64,000 nucleotides of DNA from Halarcobacter bivalviorum (GCF_003346815.1 NZ_CP031217.1:2620689-2684688), one strand, 5' to 3'; shown: positions 1-8,483, numbered from the stretch's first letter. The notes: generated by a model not told the origin, from the letters alone. Numbers and translations: made by a program.

Positions 1-978
1 ACTATCAAGCTCATCAACAATCTCTGCACCAAGAAGTGACTCTAAAGCATCTTCTAAAGTAACAACACCCTCTGTTTGTTCATAATTATCAGTAACAATA
101 AAAAGGTGCTCATTTTTTGTAAGGAACATATCTATTAATTTAGAAATAGCGATATTTTCATTTACTCTTTGCGCAGGTTTTATTAAATCCTCTTTATTTT
201 CATACTTATTTTCTAATAACTCATGAAAATACTCTTTTGAAATAACTATCCCAATAATATCATCAATATCTGCATCATAAATAGGAACTCTTGAATACTC
301 TTTAAACTTCTCTAAATCTACACTACTTCTATCTGTAAAACTATTTAAAAAAGCAGTTTTTTGTACACTAAATACAACAGATCTTGGAGTAAAAATATCT
401 TTTATTTTTATCTCATTTAATTTTAAAAGATTTTCAATCACTGCTGTTTCTTTAACTCTTAATATACCTTTTTTCTCAGCAATTGAAGCTGTTGCTAAAA
501 TTTCATCTTTTGTAATTGTCTCTTTTTTTGCAGGCGTTATATATGTAGTAATTTTGTTCATTACAACTAAAATTGGATATGTTATAAAAACTAATACCTT
601 AATTGCTCTTGTTGCAAACCCTGCTAAATTTTTCCAATAATATGCACCTAAAGTCTTTGGAATAATCTCAGAAAGAACAAGAATCAAAATTGTTAAAACT
701 GCTGAGATATAAAACATATACTCATCACCAAACATTTTTGCAGCCTCTGCTCCAACACCTGCTGCACCTAAAGTATGTGCAAACGTATTTAAAGTTAAAA
801 TTGCTGCAATAGAAAAATCAATATTTCTTTTTTGATGCTCCATTAAAGAGCCTAAACTATTATTCTCTTTTTTTACAATTTCAATATGTGAAGCAGTTAT
901 TGAAAGTAAAACAGCTTCAAGTATTGAGCATAAAAAAGATACTCCTATAGCTATCAAAAAATAAATCAACATCAACAT
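1..978 (-). CDS. CNNM/CorC-type membrane protein (DUF21 + CBS), 3' end outside window
   Basis: The frame is open from ATG at 978 to the window edge (326 codons), so the C-terminus is missing. The translation starts MLMLIYFLIAIGVSF and has three or four hydrophobic segments in the first ~190 residues, with the DUF21-like stretch LILVLSEIIPKTLGAYYW. Two CBS-like repeats follow; TPRSVVFSV and EGVVTLEDALESLLG are typical pieces. The usual C-terminal CorC_HlyC domain would lie beyond position 1. Family members are inner-membrane proteins linked to magnesium or other divalent cation efflux, often labelled hemolysin C; no haemolytic role is implied. The gene is divergent from the hemerythrin gene at 1097. 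Confidence 0.85.
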   Translation of the reverse strand, partial: MLMLIYFLIAIGVSFLCSILEAVLLSITASHIEIVKKENNSLGSLMEHQKRNIDFSIAAILTLNTFAHTLGAAGVGAEAAKMFGDEYMFYISAVLTILILVLSEIIPKTLGAYYWKNLAGFATRAIKVLVFITYPILVVMNKITTYITPAKKETITKDEILATASIAEKKGILRVKETAVIENLLKLNEIKIKDIFTPRSVVFSVQKTAFLNSFTDRSSVDLEKFKEYSRVPIYDADIDDIIGIVISKEYFHELLENKYENKEDLIKPAQRVNENIAISKLIDMFLTKNEHLFIVTDNYEQTEGVVTLEDALESLLGAEIVDELDS

Positions 979-1096
979 TTAGTTTTATCCTATTTTTTTT
1001 AGTAATTATATACTAATTTTTATAATTTTACATTCTTTAAGGTTTTAATTGTAATATTATTTTATAACATTTTTTGTTATCAGCAAAGGAGCAATT

Positions 1097-1921
1097 ATGG
1101 AAGCGCTTATTTGGAAAACTGAATATAATATTGGTCACTTTAAAATTGATAATGAACACAAAAAATTATTTAACATAGCAAAAAAAGCCTATCAACTTTC
1201 AAGTACAAAAGCTACATCTTTTGAAATGGAACCATTGAAAGAGATAATAAAAGAACTTTTTCAATATGTTTCTACTCATTTTATGACGGAAGAAGAGTAT
1301 ATGAGTAGTATAAACTACCCCTATTTGGCTAAGCACAAATTAATACATAAAAAGCTAATTAATATTCTAAAAGAGATGATAAGCAATATTAATAGTCTTG
1401 AAATTGAAGAGATAAACTCAAAATTAAATGAATTTATCAACGAGTATTTTATAACTCATATTATAACTGAAGACAAAAAAATAAAACTTTTTAAAACTCC
1501 AATTGAAGACCTAAGAAAATCTTTTGGCTGGAAAAAAGATTATTTAGTACATGAAAAATTTATTGATGAGGAACATAAAGAGTTATTTGATATTGCAACA
1601 GAAGCTTTTAATATTACTCAAAATGAGAATAAAAAAGAGAAAATAAAAGATATTTTAAATAGACTATACTCTTATATGAAAACACATTTTCAAAGAGAAG
1701 AAGAGTTTATGAAAAAAATAAACTATCCTAAGCTGAAATACCATCATGCTTGTCATGAAAAAATAATTAATGATTTAACTCTTTTTGTAAGAGATAGTTC
1801 ATTTATGCAACAGAATGTTTTAGAAAAAGAGTTAGCTAGAATAATCGATATATCATTAGTACAACATATAATCCAAGAAGATAGAAAAATCACTTCCTGG
1901 ATTAAATTATGTAATAACTAA
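1097..1921 (+). CDS. Double-domain bacteriohemerythrin
   Basis: This 274-residue protein has two complete hemerythrin domains in tandem (about residues 5-130 and 142-270). Each keeps the di-iron ligand pattern. Domain 1 has IDNEH, HFMTEEEYM, HKLIH and HIITED; domain 2 has IDEEH, HFQREEEFM, HHACH and HIIQED. The protein has no signal peptide or membrane segment, so it is cytoplasmic. Single-domain bacteriohemerythrins bind O2 and deliver or sense it in microaerophiles; a tandem form could bind two O2 or form an intramolecular dimer (inference). AAGGAG precedes the ATG. A small inverted repeat, ATAACA-N5-TGTTAT (1064-1080), lies just upstream. The 3' end overlaps the convergent zinc-finger gene by 4 bases. 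Confidence 0.9.
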   Translation: MEALIWKTEYNIGHFKIDNEHKKLFNIAKKAYQLSSTKATSFEMEPLKEIIKELFQYVSTHFMTEEEYMSSINYPYLAKHKLIHKKLINILKEMISNINSLEIEEINSKLNEFINEYFITHIITEDKKIKLFKTPIEDLRKSFGWKKDYLVHEKFIDEEHKELFDIATEAFNITQNENKKEKIKDILNRLYSYMKTHFQREEEFMKKINYPKLKYHHACHEKIINDLTLFVRDSSFMQQNVLEKELARIIDISLVQHIIQEDRKITSWIKLCNN

Positions 1922-2298
1922 ACAGCTTTTTTTACTTGTGATTTTTCAATATAATCTCTGCAATCAATACAATACATTGCATGAGGTTTTACTCTAAGTC
2001 TTTTGATTGTAATTTCAGAATCACACATTTCACAAAGACCTGTATATTTTCCATCTTCTATTTTAGTTAAAGCGTGATTAATTAAATTTAGCTCTCTAAG
2101 TTGTTGATTTTTAATATGTACATCAGTAATATAATCTCTACTTGCAGCAGCAAAATCACCCTCATCATTTAAATCCATTTCACTTAAATTTACATGCTCG
2201 TTCGACAAATTGTTTAAAGTTGACTCGATTGTCATCTTATTTTGTACTAAAAGACTTTTGATCTCTTCTATCTGTTTTTGATTTAAAGTTTTTGGCAT
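1918..2298 (-). CDS. DksA/TraR-family zinc-finger protein
   Basis: The protein is 126 residues when started at the ATG at 2298, which has AGGGAA in front; the longer open frame upstream lacks an RBS. It has the short DksA/TraR layout: a helical N-terminal half with an acidic tip (LNDEGDFAAASRDY) and a C-terminal zinc finger made of CEMC and CIDC, followed by a short helix. DksA binds in the RNA polymerase secondary channel and works with ppGpp in the stringent response. Campylobacterota DksA proteins are short, like this one. The acidic residues fall where DksA carries its coiled-coil-tip aspartates. Whether it is the main DksA or a paralog cannot be told from this window. Confidence 0.85.
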   Translation of the reverse strand: MPKTLNQKQIEEIKSLLVQNKMTIESTLNNLSNEHVNLSEMDLNDEGDFAAASRDYITDVHIKNQQLRELNLINHALTKIEDGKYTGLCEMCDSEITIKRLRVKPHAMYCIDCRDYIEKSQVKKAV

Positions 2299-2331
2299 TT
2301 TGTTCCCTAAAATATTTTTCTTAAATATACC

Positions 2332-2344
2332 GCAACTTAGTTGC
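2332..2344. promoter_or_regulatory. GCAAC-N3-GTTGC operator-like palindrome
   Basis: The sequence GCAACTTAGTTGC is an inverted repeat 34 bases upstream of the zinc-finger gene's ATG. Read on the minus strand, TGCTATTTA (a plausible extended -10) runs straight into TTTGCAACTAAGTTGC. The same arrangement occurs before the TonB receptor gene (20757-20769). The position at or just after the expected transcription start suggests a repressor site. The binding protein is unknown; the MarR protein encoded at 2774 is one candidate, because its own promoter also carries GTTGC/GCAAC halves. Confidence 0.4.
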
Positions 2345-2438
2345 AAATAAATAGCATTATTATATTTTTTTGCTTTATTTATGATGAAATCTAAGATTGT
2401 GTATAATATCAAATAAAAATAATTATTAAAGAGCTACT

Positions 2439-2687
2439 ATGAATAAAAAATATACACCTGTACCTTGTGCCTTTTATGATGAACTTGAAGCTGCGGTAGT
2501 TAAAAAGCTAAATTGTGAGATTATTTACCTCGAAAATGAAGAGCAAAAAATAATCAATTCTAAAGTTATAGATTTAAAAAATATTCAAAAAGAAGAGTTT
2601 ATGATACTTGAAAATAATCAACAAATTAGATTAGATTTTATACTTTTTTTCAATGGAATTTCTCCAAAAGACAAAAATTATTGTTAA
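2439..2687 (+). CDS. Rof-like (Rho-binding antiterminator family) protein 1
   Basis: This small 82-residue protein has the Rof/YaeO pattern: YTPVPCAFYDELEAAV at the N-terminus, a central KVIDLKNIQKEEFM, and a late IRLDFILFF, which aligns with ELRLDKITSF of E. coli Rof. Rof binds Rho and inhibits Rho-dependent termination; here that role is assigned from similarity only. It has a paralog at 3252-3506. The two genes flank a MarR regulator and all three read the same way. TATAAT at 2402-2407 may be the -10 element; the RBS is AAGAG, 7 bases from the ATG. Confidence 0.65.
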   Translation: MNKKYTPVPCAFYDELEAAVVKKLNCEIIYLENEEQKIINSKVIDLKNIQKEEFMILENNQQIRLDFILFFNGISPKDKNYC

Positions 2688-2732
2688 ATATATCAATATT
2701 TTTTCTTAAATTTGTTTAAGTTTAAAAAAAGG

Positions 2733-2759
2733 TTGCATATGCAATAATTGTATATGCAA
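2733..2759. promoter_or_regulatory. Double palindromic operator upstream of marR-like gene
   Basis: Two copies of a 12-base dyad lie 15 bases apart, centre to centre. TTGCATATGCAA (2733-2744) is a perfect palindrome and TTGTATATGCAA (2748-2759) has one mismatch. Together, from 2732 to 2760, they form a larger inverted repeat beginning GTTGC and ending GCAAC. The element lies 14 bases upstream of the MarR-family ATG, the usual place for autorepression. Assigning it as the MarR operator is inference from position and symmetry. Confidence 0.6.
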
Positions 2760-2773
2760 CTAAAAGGAGCCTT

Positions 2774-3193
2774 ATGAATTATGCATTGAAAGACTCTATT
2801 GCGTATAGACTTATTAGAAGTTCAAATAGTGTAGTAAATAGCTTAAACAGGATACTTTCAGCTTATGATATTGCTATTGAACAAAGAGCGACGCTAGAAA
2901 TCATAAAATATGAACCTGATGTAAATCAGACAAAAATAGCGAACCTTCTTGGTAAAGATAAAACAACTATAAGTCGTTCATTAAACTCTTTAGAAAAAAA
3001 AGAGTTAATCACTAGAGAAAGTGATATTCAAAATGATAAAAGAAGCAATAAGATAAAGCTAACTAAAAAAGGCGAAATGATTTTAGAACAAACCTTAGCT
3101 GACGTAACAGCTTTTAGGGAAGGGTTAAATTCTAAAATCACAGAAGAAGAGCATAGAATCTTTTTTGAAATATTAGACAAACTAGAATTATAA
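2774..3193 (+). CDS. MarR-family transcriptional regulator
   Basis: This 139-residue winged-helix protein shows the MarR core. A dimerisation helix comes first; then QTKIANLLGKDKTTISRSLN (helix-turn-helix with recognition helix, about residues 55-75), then the wing, which ends ITRESDIQNDKRSNKIKLT with the conserved D.R.....LT pattern; a C-terminal dimerisation helix follows. AAGGAG precedes the ATG. A double palindrome just upstream is a likely autoregulatory operator. It sits between two Rof-like genes, which may be its targets. No conserved redox cysteine is present, so sensing by small ligand is more likely than by thiol oxidation. The ligand is unknown. Confidence 0.85.
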   Translation: MNYALKDSIAYRLIRSSNSVVNSLNRILSAYDIAIEQRATLEIIKYEPDVNQTKIANLLGKDKTTISRSLNSLEKKELITRESDIQNDKRSNKIKLTKKGEMILEQTLADVTAFREGLNSKITEEEHRIFFEILDKLEL

Positions 3194-3251
3194 ATGTAAA
3201 TGTATATTTATAGATGTCCTTTTATGTGCTAAAAATGATAAGGAGTAGATT

Positions 3252-3506
3252 ATGAATAATTACGTACAGGTTTCATGCGATTTATATAACATGTTTGAAG
3301 AAGCAGCTAACAATAAAGTTGATTGTGATATTACATTTGTAAAAGAAAAAGAAGAGATTACTGTATCTTCTAAAATTGTCGACCTTAGAAATGTAAATAA
3401 CAGTGAATTTATGGAAACTGCTGATGGAAATGTTATTAGACTTGATAGAATCGTAGAGTTTAATGGTAAACCTACAGCAGATATCAATTATTATCAATAT
3501 CAATAA
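3252..3506 (+). CDS. Rof-like (Rho-binding antiterminator family) protein 2
   Basis: This 84-residue protein is paralogous to the one at 2439-2687. Shared pieces include YVQVSCDLYNMFEEAA near the start, KIVDLRNVNNSEFM in the middle and GNVIRLDRIVEFNG near the end. The last matches the Rof family more closely than the first copy does. AAGGAG is 7 bases from the ATG. The gene lies 58 bases downstream of the MarR gene and may share its transcript or use the AT-rich stretch between. A predicted hairpin terminator follows at 3566. The Rho-inhibitor role is by family similarity and untested here. Confidence 0.7.
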   Translation: MNNYVQVSCDLYNMFEEAANNKVDCDITFVKEKEEITVSSKIVDLRNVNNSEFMETADGNVIRLDRIVEFNGKPTADINYYQYQ

Positions 3507-3523
3507 TTTTTTTTGACTAATCT

Positions 3524-3541
3524 TTTGACTATATAGTCAAA
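3524..3541. repeat. 18-base perfect palindrome TTTGACTATATAGTCAAA
   Basis: This is a fully symmetric 18-mer between the second Rof-like gene and the PBPb-GGDEF gene. A half-site, TTTGACTAAT, precedes it at about 3512. It lies too early to be an obvious terminator (no T-run follows). It may be an operator for the downstream gene, whose TATAAT-like hexamers lie at 3620 and 3632. The binding factor is unknown. Confidence 0.5.
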
Positions 3542-3565
3542 TTTAATTTTGTACCCGTCAAGTAA

Positions 3566-3604
3566 CAGAGCTACTTCTTCCTCCAGAGTAGTTCTGTTTT
3601 TCTT
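3566..3604 (+). terminator. Predicted intrinsic terminator after rof-like gene 2
   Basis: CAGAGCTACT pairs with AGTAGTTCTG (10 base pairs, one G-U) across an 11-base loop and is followed by TTTTTCTT. It ends the rof/marR cluster before the next promoter. The loop is rather long, so efficiency is uncertain. Confidence 0.5.
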
Positions 3605-3662
3605 ATAAGTATCTTCATGTATAATATGTATTATAATTTTTATAAATTCATTAAGGGCACAA

Positions 3663-5801
3663 ATGAAGAGACTACTAATACTATTTCTTTTTATCTTATC
3701 AATACAACTAAATGCAAAAACTATCACTTTAACAGAAGAAGAAAAAGAGTTTATAAAAAATAATCCTGTAATAAAAGTAGGTATCATGCCTGACTTTACA
3801 CCCTTTTCTTATTATATAAAAAATACTCCTGTAGGGTTTGAACATGAATTATTAAATATATTATCTCAAAGAACAGGCTTAATGTTTGAAAAGAAAATAG
3901 ACAAATGGACAACAATCTATACTGCTTTCAAAAATAAAGAAGTTGATGTAATCACAAGTATTTCATATAAAAAATTTAGAGAACCATTTACTACTTTTAC
4001 TAGCTCTTATTATGATATTCCTATTATGATTTTTGTAAGAGATGATTTTGGAGAATATAAAGGAATTAAAAGTTTAGAAGGTAAAAAAGTAGGAGTATTA
4101 AAAGATGTTTTTTATATAAAAGAACTAGAAAAAATGGGAACTATAGATTTAGTTTATTATGATACTTATGAAGAACTAACAAAGGATTTAGTTTTTGGTA
4201 AGATTGATGCATTAATGCAAAATCTTACAAATATTAACTACTTAATCAAAAAAAACCTATACTCAAATCTAAAACTTGCAAGTGAACTTATTTTACCAAA
4301 CACAAAAAAAGAAGACTTAAGATTAGGAATTATTCCAGAAAAACCAATTTTGAGTTCAATCTTACAAAAAGGACTTAACTCTATTACAAAAAAAGAGAAA
4401 GAAGAGTTAGTAACTAAGTGGATTGGCTCTATTAAAGAGTATAAAGGTGGACATATTGAACTTGATAAAGATGAAAAAGCTTATTTAAACACAAAAGTTA
4501 TCAAATACTGTATAAATCCTGATGGCTTACCCTTTGAAGGATTAAATGAAGAAAAAGAACATTCTGGTATAAGTTCAGATTACTATAGTTTATTTGAAAA
4601 AATCTTATCTGCTAAATTTGAACTTGTAAAAACAAAAAACTGGAATGAATCTATAACTTTTATCAAAGAAGGCAAATGTAATATGCTTGCCCTTGGTATG
4701 GAAACATATGAAAGAAAAAAATATCTAAACTTTACAAGTAGTTATTTAGATGTCCCTTTAGTTGTAGCAACAAAAGTTGATGTTCCTTTTATAAATCATA
4801 TTTTAGATTTAGAAGGAGAAAAAGTAGGTATTATCAAAGGAGATGCTTTTGTAAAGATATTAAGACAAAAATATCCTTCTCTTGACTTAGTAGAAGTTGA
4901 GAATATAAATGAAGGTTTAGATAGAGTAAAAAAAGGAGAGCTTTTTGGTTTTATTGATACCCTTGCAAGTATAGGCTATGAGTTTCAACAAAAATATTTT
5001 GGAGAATTAAAAATTGCAGGGAAAATCTCTGAAACACTAAAGTTATCAATGGCTGTTGTTAAAGAAGATACTACATTATTAAATATTTTACAAAAAGCCA
5101 TAAATAGTATGACAAATGAACTTCATAGAGAAATTTTCCATAAATGGATTCCTATTAAATATGAAAAAGGTGTAAATTATGATCTTGTATGGAAGATTGC
5201 TATTACTTCTTTAATAGTAATACTTTTAGTCATATATTGGAATAGAAAAATCATTAAAACAAACAAGCTTTTAGAAGAAGCACAAAGAAAAATAGAAGAG
5301 AAAAATAAAGAGTTAGAAAAACTTGCAACAACAGATAAACTAACAAATTTATATAATAGAAGAAAAATAGAAGAACTTTTAGAAATAGAGATAAATAGAA
5401 GTGAAAGATTTAACCACAACTTTGGTTTAGCAATTGTTGATATAGATAAATTCAAAGAAGTAAATGACACATATGGTCACCAAGTTGGAGATAAGGTATT
5501 AAAAGAGATTGCTAATATCCTAAATACAAATAGAAGAAAAACAGACTTTGTAGGACGATATGGTGGAGAAGAGTTTGTAATTATCTGTCCTGAATCAAGC
5601 TTAGAGGGAGTACTTAGATTGATGGAAATCTTTAAAGAAAAAATTTCTACTCATAAGTTTTATGAAGTAGGAGACAAAACTGCAAGTTTTGGAGTAACCA
5701 TATCTCAAAAGGATGATACCATTGAATCTATTTTAAAAAGAGCGGATGATGCACTTTATCAAGCTAAAGACAATGGTAGGAATAAAATCGAGTACAAATA
5801 G
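3663..5801 (+). CDS. Two PBPb sensor domains + TM + GGDEF diguanylate cyclase
   Basis: The protein has 712 residues: a signal peptide (about 1-18), two consecutive extracellular-solute-binding family 3 domains (about 35-265 and 280-500), one membrane helix (about 505-523), a short coiled coil and a GGDEF domain (about 545-712). The active-site motif is GGEEF in FVGRYGGEEFVIICPE. An RKTD five residues earlier is an intact inhibitory I-site. The protein should make c-di-GMP when the periplasmic domains bind a small molecule, probably an amino acid-like ligand (inference). AAGGG precedes the ATG. TATAAT hexamers occur at 3620 and 3632. The next small gene begins directly after the stop codon. 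Confidence 0.9.
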   Translation: MKRLLILFLFILSIQLNAKTITLTEEEKEFIKNNPVIKVGIMPDFTPFSYYIKNTPVGFEHELLNILSQRTGLMFEKKIDKWTTIYTAFKNKEVDVITSISYKKFREPFTTFTSSYYDIPIMIFVRDDFGEYKGIKSLEGKKVGVLKDVFYIKELEKMGTIDLVYYDTYEELTKDLVFGKIDALMQNLTNINYLIKKNLYSNLKLASELILPNTKKEDLRLGIIPEKPILSSILQKGLNSITKKEKEELVTKWIGSIKEYKGGHIELDKDEKAYLNTKVIKYCINPDGLPFEGLNEEKEHSGISSDYYSLFEKILSAKFELVKTKNWNESITFIKEGKCNMLALGMETYERKKYLNFTSSYLDVPLVVATKVDVPFINHILDLEGEKVGIIKGDAFVKILRQKYPSLDLVEVENINEGLDRVKKGELFGFIDTLASIGYEFQQKYFGELKIAGKISETLKLSMAVVKEDTTLLNILQKAINSMTNELHREIFHKWIPIKYEKGVNYDLVWKIAITSLIVILLVIYWNRKIIKTNKLLEEAQRKIEEKNKELEKLATTDKLTNLYNRRKIEELLEIEINRSERFNHNFGLAIVDIDKFKEVNDTYGHQVGDKVLKEIANILNTNRRKTDFVGRYGGEEFVIICPESSLEGVLRLMEIFKEKISTHKFYEVGDKTASFGVTISQKDDTIESILKRADDALYQAKDNGRNKIEYK

Positions 5802-5990
5802 ATGACTATAGAACAAAGATTTTTACAAAAAGCTGTTGAAGATAAAAACTATGTTAGCTTTTCATATGAGGGTAAATCATATAAAAAGGTTAAGCCTTTA
5901 AAGATAGAAGAGAATATCTTACATAGTGACTCTAGAAAGTTTGAGCTTGGTAAACTTTCTAGAGTGCAGGTTTTAAGAGATAGATTTTAG
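5802..5990 (+). CDS. Small WYL-like protein
   Basis: This 62-residue protein starts on the base after the upstream stop codon, suggesting translational coupling to the diguanylate cyclase. The core YVSFSYEGKSYKKVKPLKI followed by KFELGKLSRVQVL resembles the strand pattern of a WYL domain, a nucleotide- or ligand-binding Sm-like fold usually found in larger transcription factors. No DNA-binding part is present, so this would be a stand-alone minimal domain. The similarity is seen by eye only; a neutral label would be hypothetical protein. Confidence 0.5.
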   Translation: MTIEQRFLQKAVEDKNYVSFSYEGKSYKKVKPLKIEENILHSDSRKFELGKLSRVQVLRDRF

Positions 5991-6002
5991 TCTTTAAAGA
6001 TT

Positions 6003-7067
6003 CTATTTAGAATACTTTAATAATATTCTATTTAATACTTTCTCTCTTTGTTTTAATGTTGAATTTTTAACACCTTTTTCAAATAGCTTTTCATGCTCTA
6101 TACTCTCTTTTATATTAAGTAAAAAGTACCTATTACTATATGTATTTACTACACACTGAAGATAGGTTTCAAGTTCATCTTCATCATTAGATATATTATC
6201 ATATTCAAACAGTCCCACTTTTACTAAATACTTATCCCAAGAGAGACTCTTAGGGGAAATCTTAGCTATTTTTTTTACATCAAACTTTAATGGATCAATT
6301 GGATAATATTCTGAGTTTTGCCATGAAGGAAATAATACACTATCAAAAAACATTTCTACCAAACTATTAATTTCTATCGATTCTATTTCTTTCTCGGCCA
6401 AAGACTTATTATCAGAAGTAGATAGATATAAACTCTTGACTAATGCTTCTAAATTTTTGCTTGAATTATTAATTTCTGAAACTAAATGATTTGTGGCATC
6501 TATTTGAGTTTTAACTTCTCTAGTTTTTAAAAAATCAAAAAACATTCCTGCCCATTGTTTTCTTAAGTAACTATCTATTGATTGAAAACTATCAAAACTC
6601 TCAAGAGCATTATTAGTTGAAGCTCTTCTCACTTCATCAATAAATTGAAATATATCTAACGCATACTCTTGCTTATCAATTGCAGGATACCCAATATCTC
6701 CTACAAATTCTTTATTTTTATTTTCTTTATAAATATGATGATTTAAATAAACAGATTTTTTCACTAAAGCAAAAATTGGTATATTATTATTCTTTGCAGC
6801 AATATATTCAGCATTAGTTATAGACTTTGTTTTATCAACAATATATTCTCCACCAAAACGTCCTCCAATAATAAGAATAAATAATTCACAGTTAGATACT
6901 TCTTTTATACATGCTTCATGTGTATGCAAATCTGGATGATAAAATATATCACCATTTTCACTTAGTACAGCTTCAAAACCAAAAGACTCAATGAAATTAT
7001 GCAACTGTTCCCTAATTTCTCCTAAATCATAGCATGTTGAACTAACAAACACTTTCGGAACTGCCAT
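6003..7067 (-). CDS. DUF4062 domain protein, possible defence gene
   Basis: The protein has 354 residues. Its N-terminal third fits DUF4062: VPKVFVSSTCYDLGEIREQL, FILIIGGRFGGEY and ITNAEYIAAKNNNIPIFALV. DUF4062 resembles TIR and nucleoside-deoxyribosyltransferase folds and often heads multidomain proteins in defence or NACHT-type signalling loci. The remaining ~200 residues are helical and not recognised. It has no signal peptide or membrane segment. It stands alone, convergent with the small WYL-like gene and separated from the next gene by 180 bases that contain a long inverted repeat. GGAG lies 8 bases before the ATG. A role in phage defence is inferred from the domain's usual company; nothing here proves it. 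Confidence 0.75.
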   Translation of the reverse strand: MAVPKVFVSSTCYDLGEIREQLHNFIESFGFEAVLSENGDIFYHPDLHTHEACIKEVSNCELFILIIGGRFGGEYIVDKTKSITNAEYIAAKNNNIPIFALVKKSVYLNHHIYKENKNKEFVGDIGYPAIDKQEYALDIFQFIDEVRRASTNNALESFDSFQSIDSYLRKQWAGMFFDFLKTREVKTQIDATNHLVSEINNSSKNLEALVKSLYLSTSDNKSLAEKEIESIEINSLVEMFFDSVLFPSWQNSEYYPIDPLKFDVKKIAKISPKSLSWDKYLVKVGLFEYDNISNDEDELETYLQCVVNTYSNRYFLLNIKESIEHEKLFEKGVKNSTLKQREKVLNRILLKYSK

Positions 7068-7169
7068 TTAAACTCCTACTTTTATTTCTTTTAATGTTAA
7101 CAAAAAACTGTCACATATCACGTCACAAAGTAAGAAAATAGTAAATTTTTGTAAAGGTCAAGGCAAGCA

Positions 7170-7221
7170 GTAAAAAATATTGTAGGAGTTTACTAAACTA
7201 AATGACTATAATATTTTTTAC
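7170..7221. repeat. Nested inverted repeat between DUF4062 gene and flavoprotein gene
   Basis: The arms GTAAAAAATATTGTAG (7170-7185) and CTATAATATTTTTTAC (7206-7221) pair over 16 bases with one G-T. Inside the loop, AGTTTA-C-TAAACT forms a second, perfect small dyad. It lies 26 bases past the stop of the minus-strand flavoprotein gene and could stop its transcript, although no separate T-run follows. It may equally be a junction scar or a cruciform-forming element. Confidence 0.5.
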
Positions 7222-7247
7222 AATAACGTAGAGATTTGCAAAAAGAA

Positions 7248-8483
7248 CTATTTTCCCCTTGCTAGTGACTTTCCAGCTAAGTAACCACTAGCCCAAGCAA
7301 ACTGAAGATTGTATCCACCCCTATTCCCTACAATATCCAGCACCTCTCCAGCTAAATAAAGCCCTGCACATTTCTTACTCTCAAAAGTTTTATCATCAAC
7401 TTCATCAGTTCTAACTCCGCCACCACTGGCTTCTGCGTGTTTAAAACCTTGAGTATCTATCACTTTCATTCTAAGATTTATAAGAGTATTTACAATAGCT
7501 CTAATATGTTTTGCATTTATCTCTTTTGCTTTTATCTCTTTATCTACTTTTATCATATCTATTATTACTGGAATTAATTTATTTGAAACTATTCCACTAA
7601 GTATATTTTCTAGTTTCTCTTCAGGTAGAGATTTTATTAAAGACTCTATCATTCCTAAAACTTCATTCCTATTTTGTTTAGGAAAGAGATTTATAGCTAT
7701 TTGTACATCTTGATATAAAGCCATTGGATAAACTGCATATTGAGAAATATCTAAAATTGCAAAACCAGAGACTCCATATTTAGTAAAAAGAACATCTCCT
7801 TCTATCTCTTTCTCTTTTTGTCCATCTATATAAAGTGTTACAAGTGACTCTTTTTTTACTCCTTGCAATCTTGTTTTATGCTCAAAATCTGTTTGAAGTC
7901 CAACTAAAGAGGGGTAAGTCATATTAAAAGAGTGTCCAAAACTACTAGCAAGGTCAAGTCCTATCTCTGTAGAGTTTAACTGAGGTGCTGCTGCTAAGCC
8001 TGAGCTTATTAATACTTTATCATAAGCTTTAAACTCATTTTCATCTGAAAAAAGAGTAAACTTCCCCTCCTCTTTTTTTATCTTTACTATTTTAGTATCT
8101 CCAATAAAATTTAAACCCAAGCTTTCAAGTTTTGATTGAAGTAGTGTAGTTACTGATTTTGCTTCATTTGATAAAGGGTAAACTTTACCATCTTCCTTCA
8201 CATCAAGCAAAAGCCCAAGTGATTTACTAAACTTTTTAAAAGAGTTAAAATCAAATTGTTTTAAAGCATAAGATACAAAAGTAGGATTTTCACCTATATA
8301 GTTATTTATTGTTGCATTAATATTTGAGATATTACATCTTCCATTTCCACTTGCAAGAATCTTTTTTCCTATTGCATTATTTATATCAAATAGGTCAATT
8401 TCTAAACTATTATTATCTTTTTTTGCTGTAATTGCAGCTATTAATCCTGCTGCTCCTGCACCAATTATTGCAATTTTACTCAT
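7248..8483 (-). CDS. HI0933/YhiN-family flavoprotein
   Basis: This 411-residue cytoplasmic FAD protein has an N-terminal dinucleotide-binding motif (IAIIGAGAAGLIAAI), the family hallmark GKKILASGNGRCNISN at about residues 40-57, and a late FAD-contacting stretch (GLYLAGEVLDIVGNRGGYN). The family is annotated as NAD(P)/FAD-dependent oxidoreductase or aminoacetone oxidase-like. The physiological substrate is mostly unknown; BaiN of gut clostridia is a related enzyme. The length is normal for the family. The gene is transcribed away from the sulfur block and seems to be a single-gene unit. Confidence 0.85.
   Translation of the reverse strand: MSKIAIIGAGAAGLIAAITAKKDNNSLEIDLFDINNAIGKKILASGNGRCNISNINATINNYIGENPTFVSYALKQFDFNSFKKFSKSLGLLLDVKEDGKVYPLSNEAKSVTTLLQSKLESLGLNFIGDTKIVKIKKEEGKFTLFSDENEFKAYDKVLISSGLAAAPQLNSTEIGLDLASSFGHSFNMTYPSLVGLQTDFEHKTRLQGVKKESLVTLYIDGQKEKEIEGDVLFTKYGVSGFAILDISQYAVYPMALYQDVQIAINLFPKQNRNEVLGMIESLIKSLPEEKLENILSGIVSNKLIPVIIDMIKVDKEIKAKEINAKHIRAIVNTLINLRMKVIDTQGFKHAEASGGGVRTDEVDDKTFESKKCAGLYLAGEVLDIVGNRGGYNLQFAWASGYLAGKSLARGK

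Noticed and set aside
3260..3503. Two antisense open frames opposite the second Rof-like gene
   Set aside because: Both lack RBSs, have low-complexity translations, and the plus frame shows family similarity.
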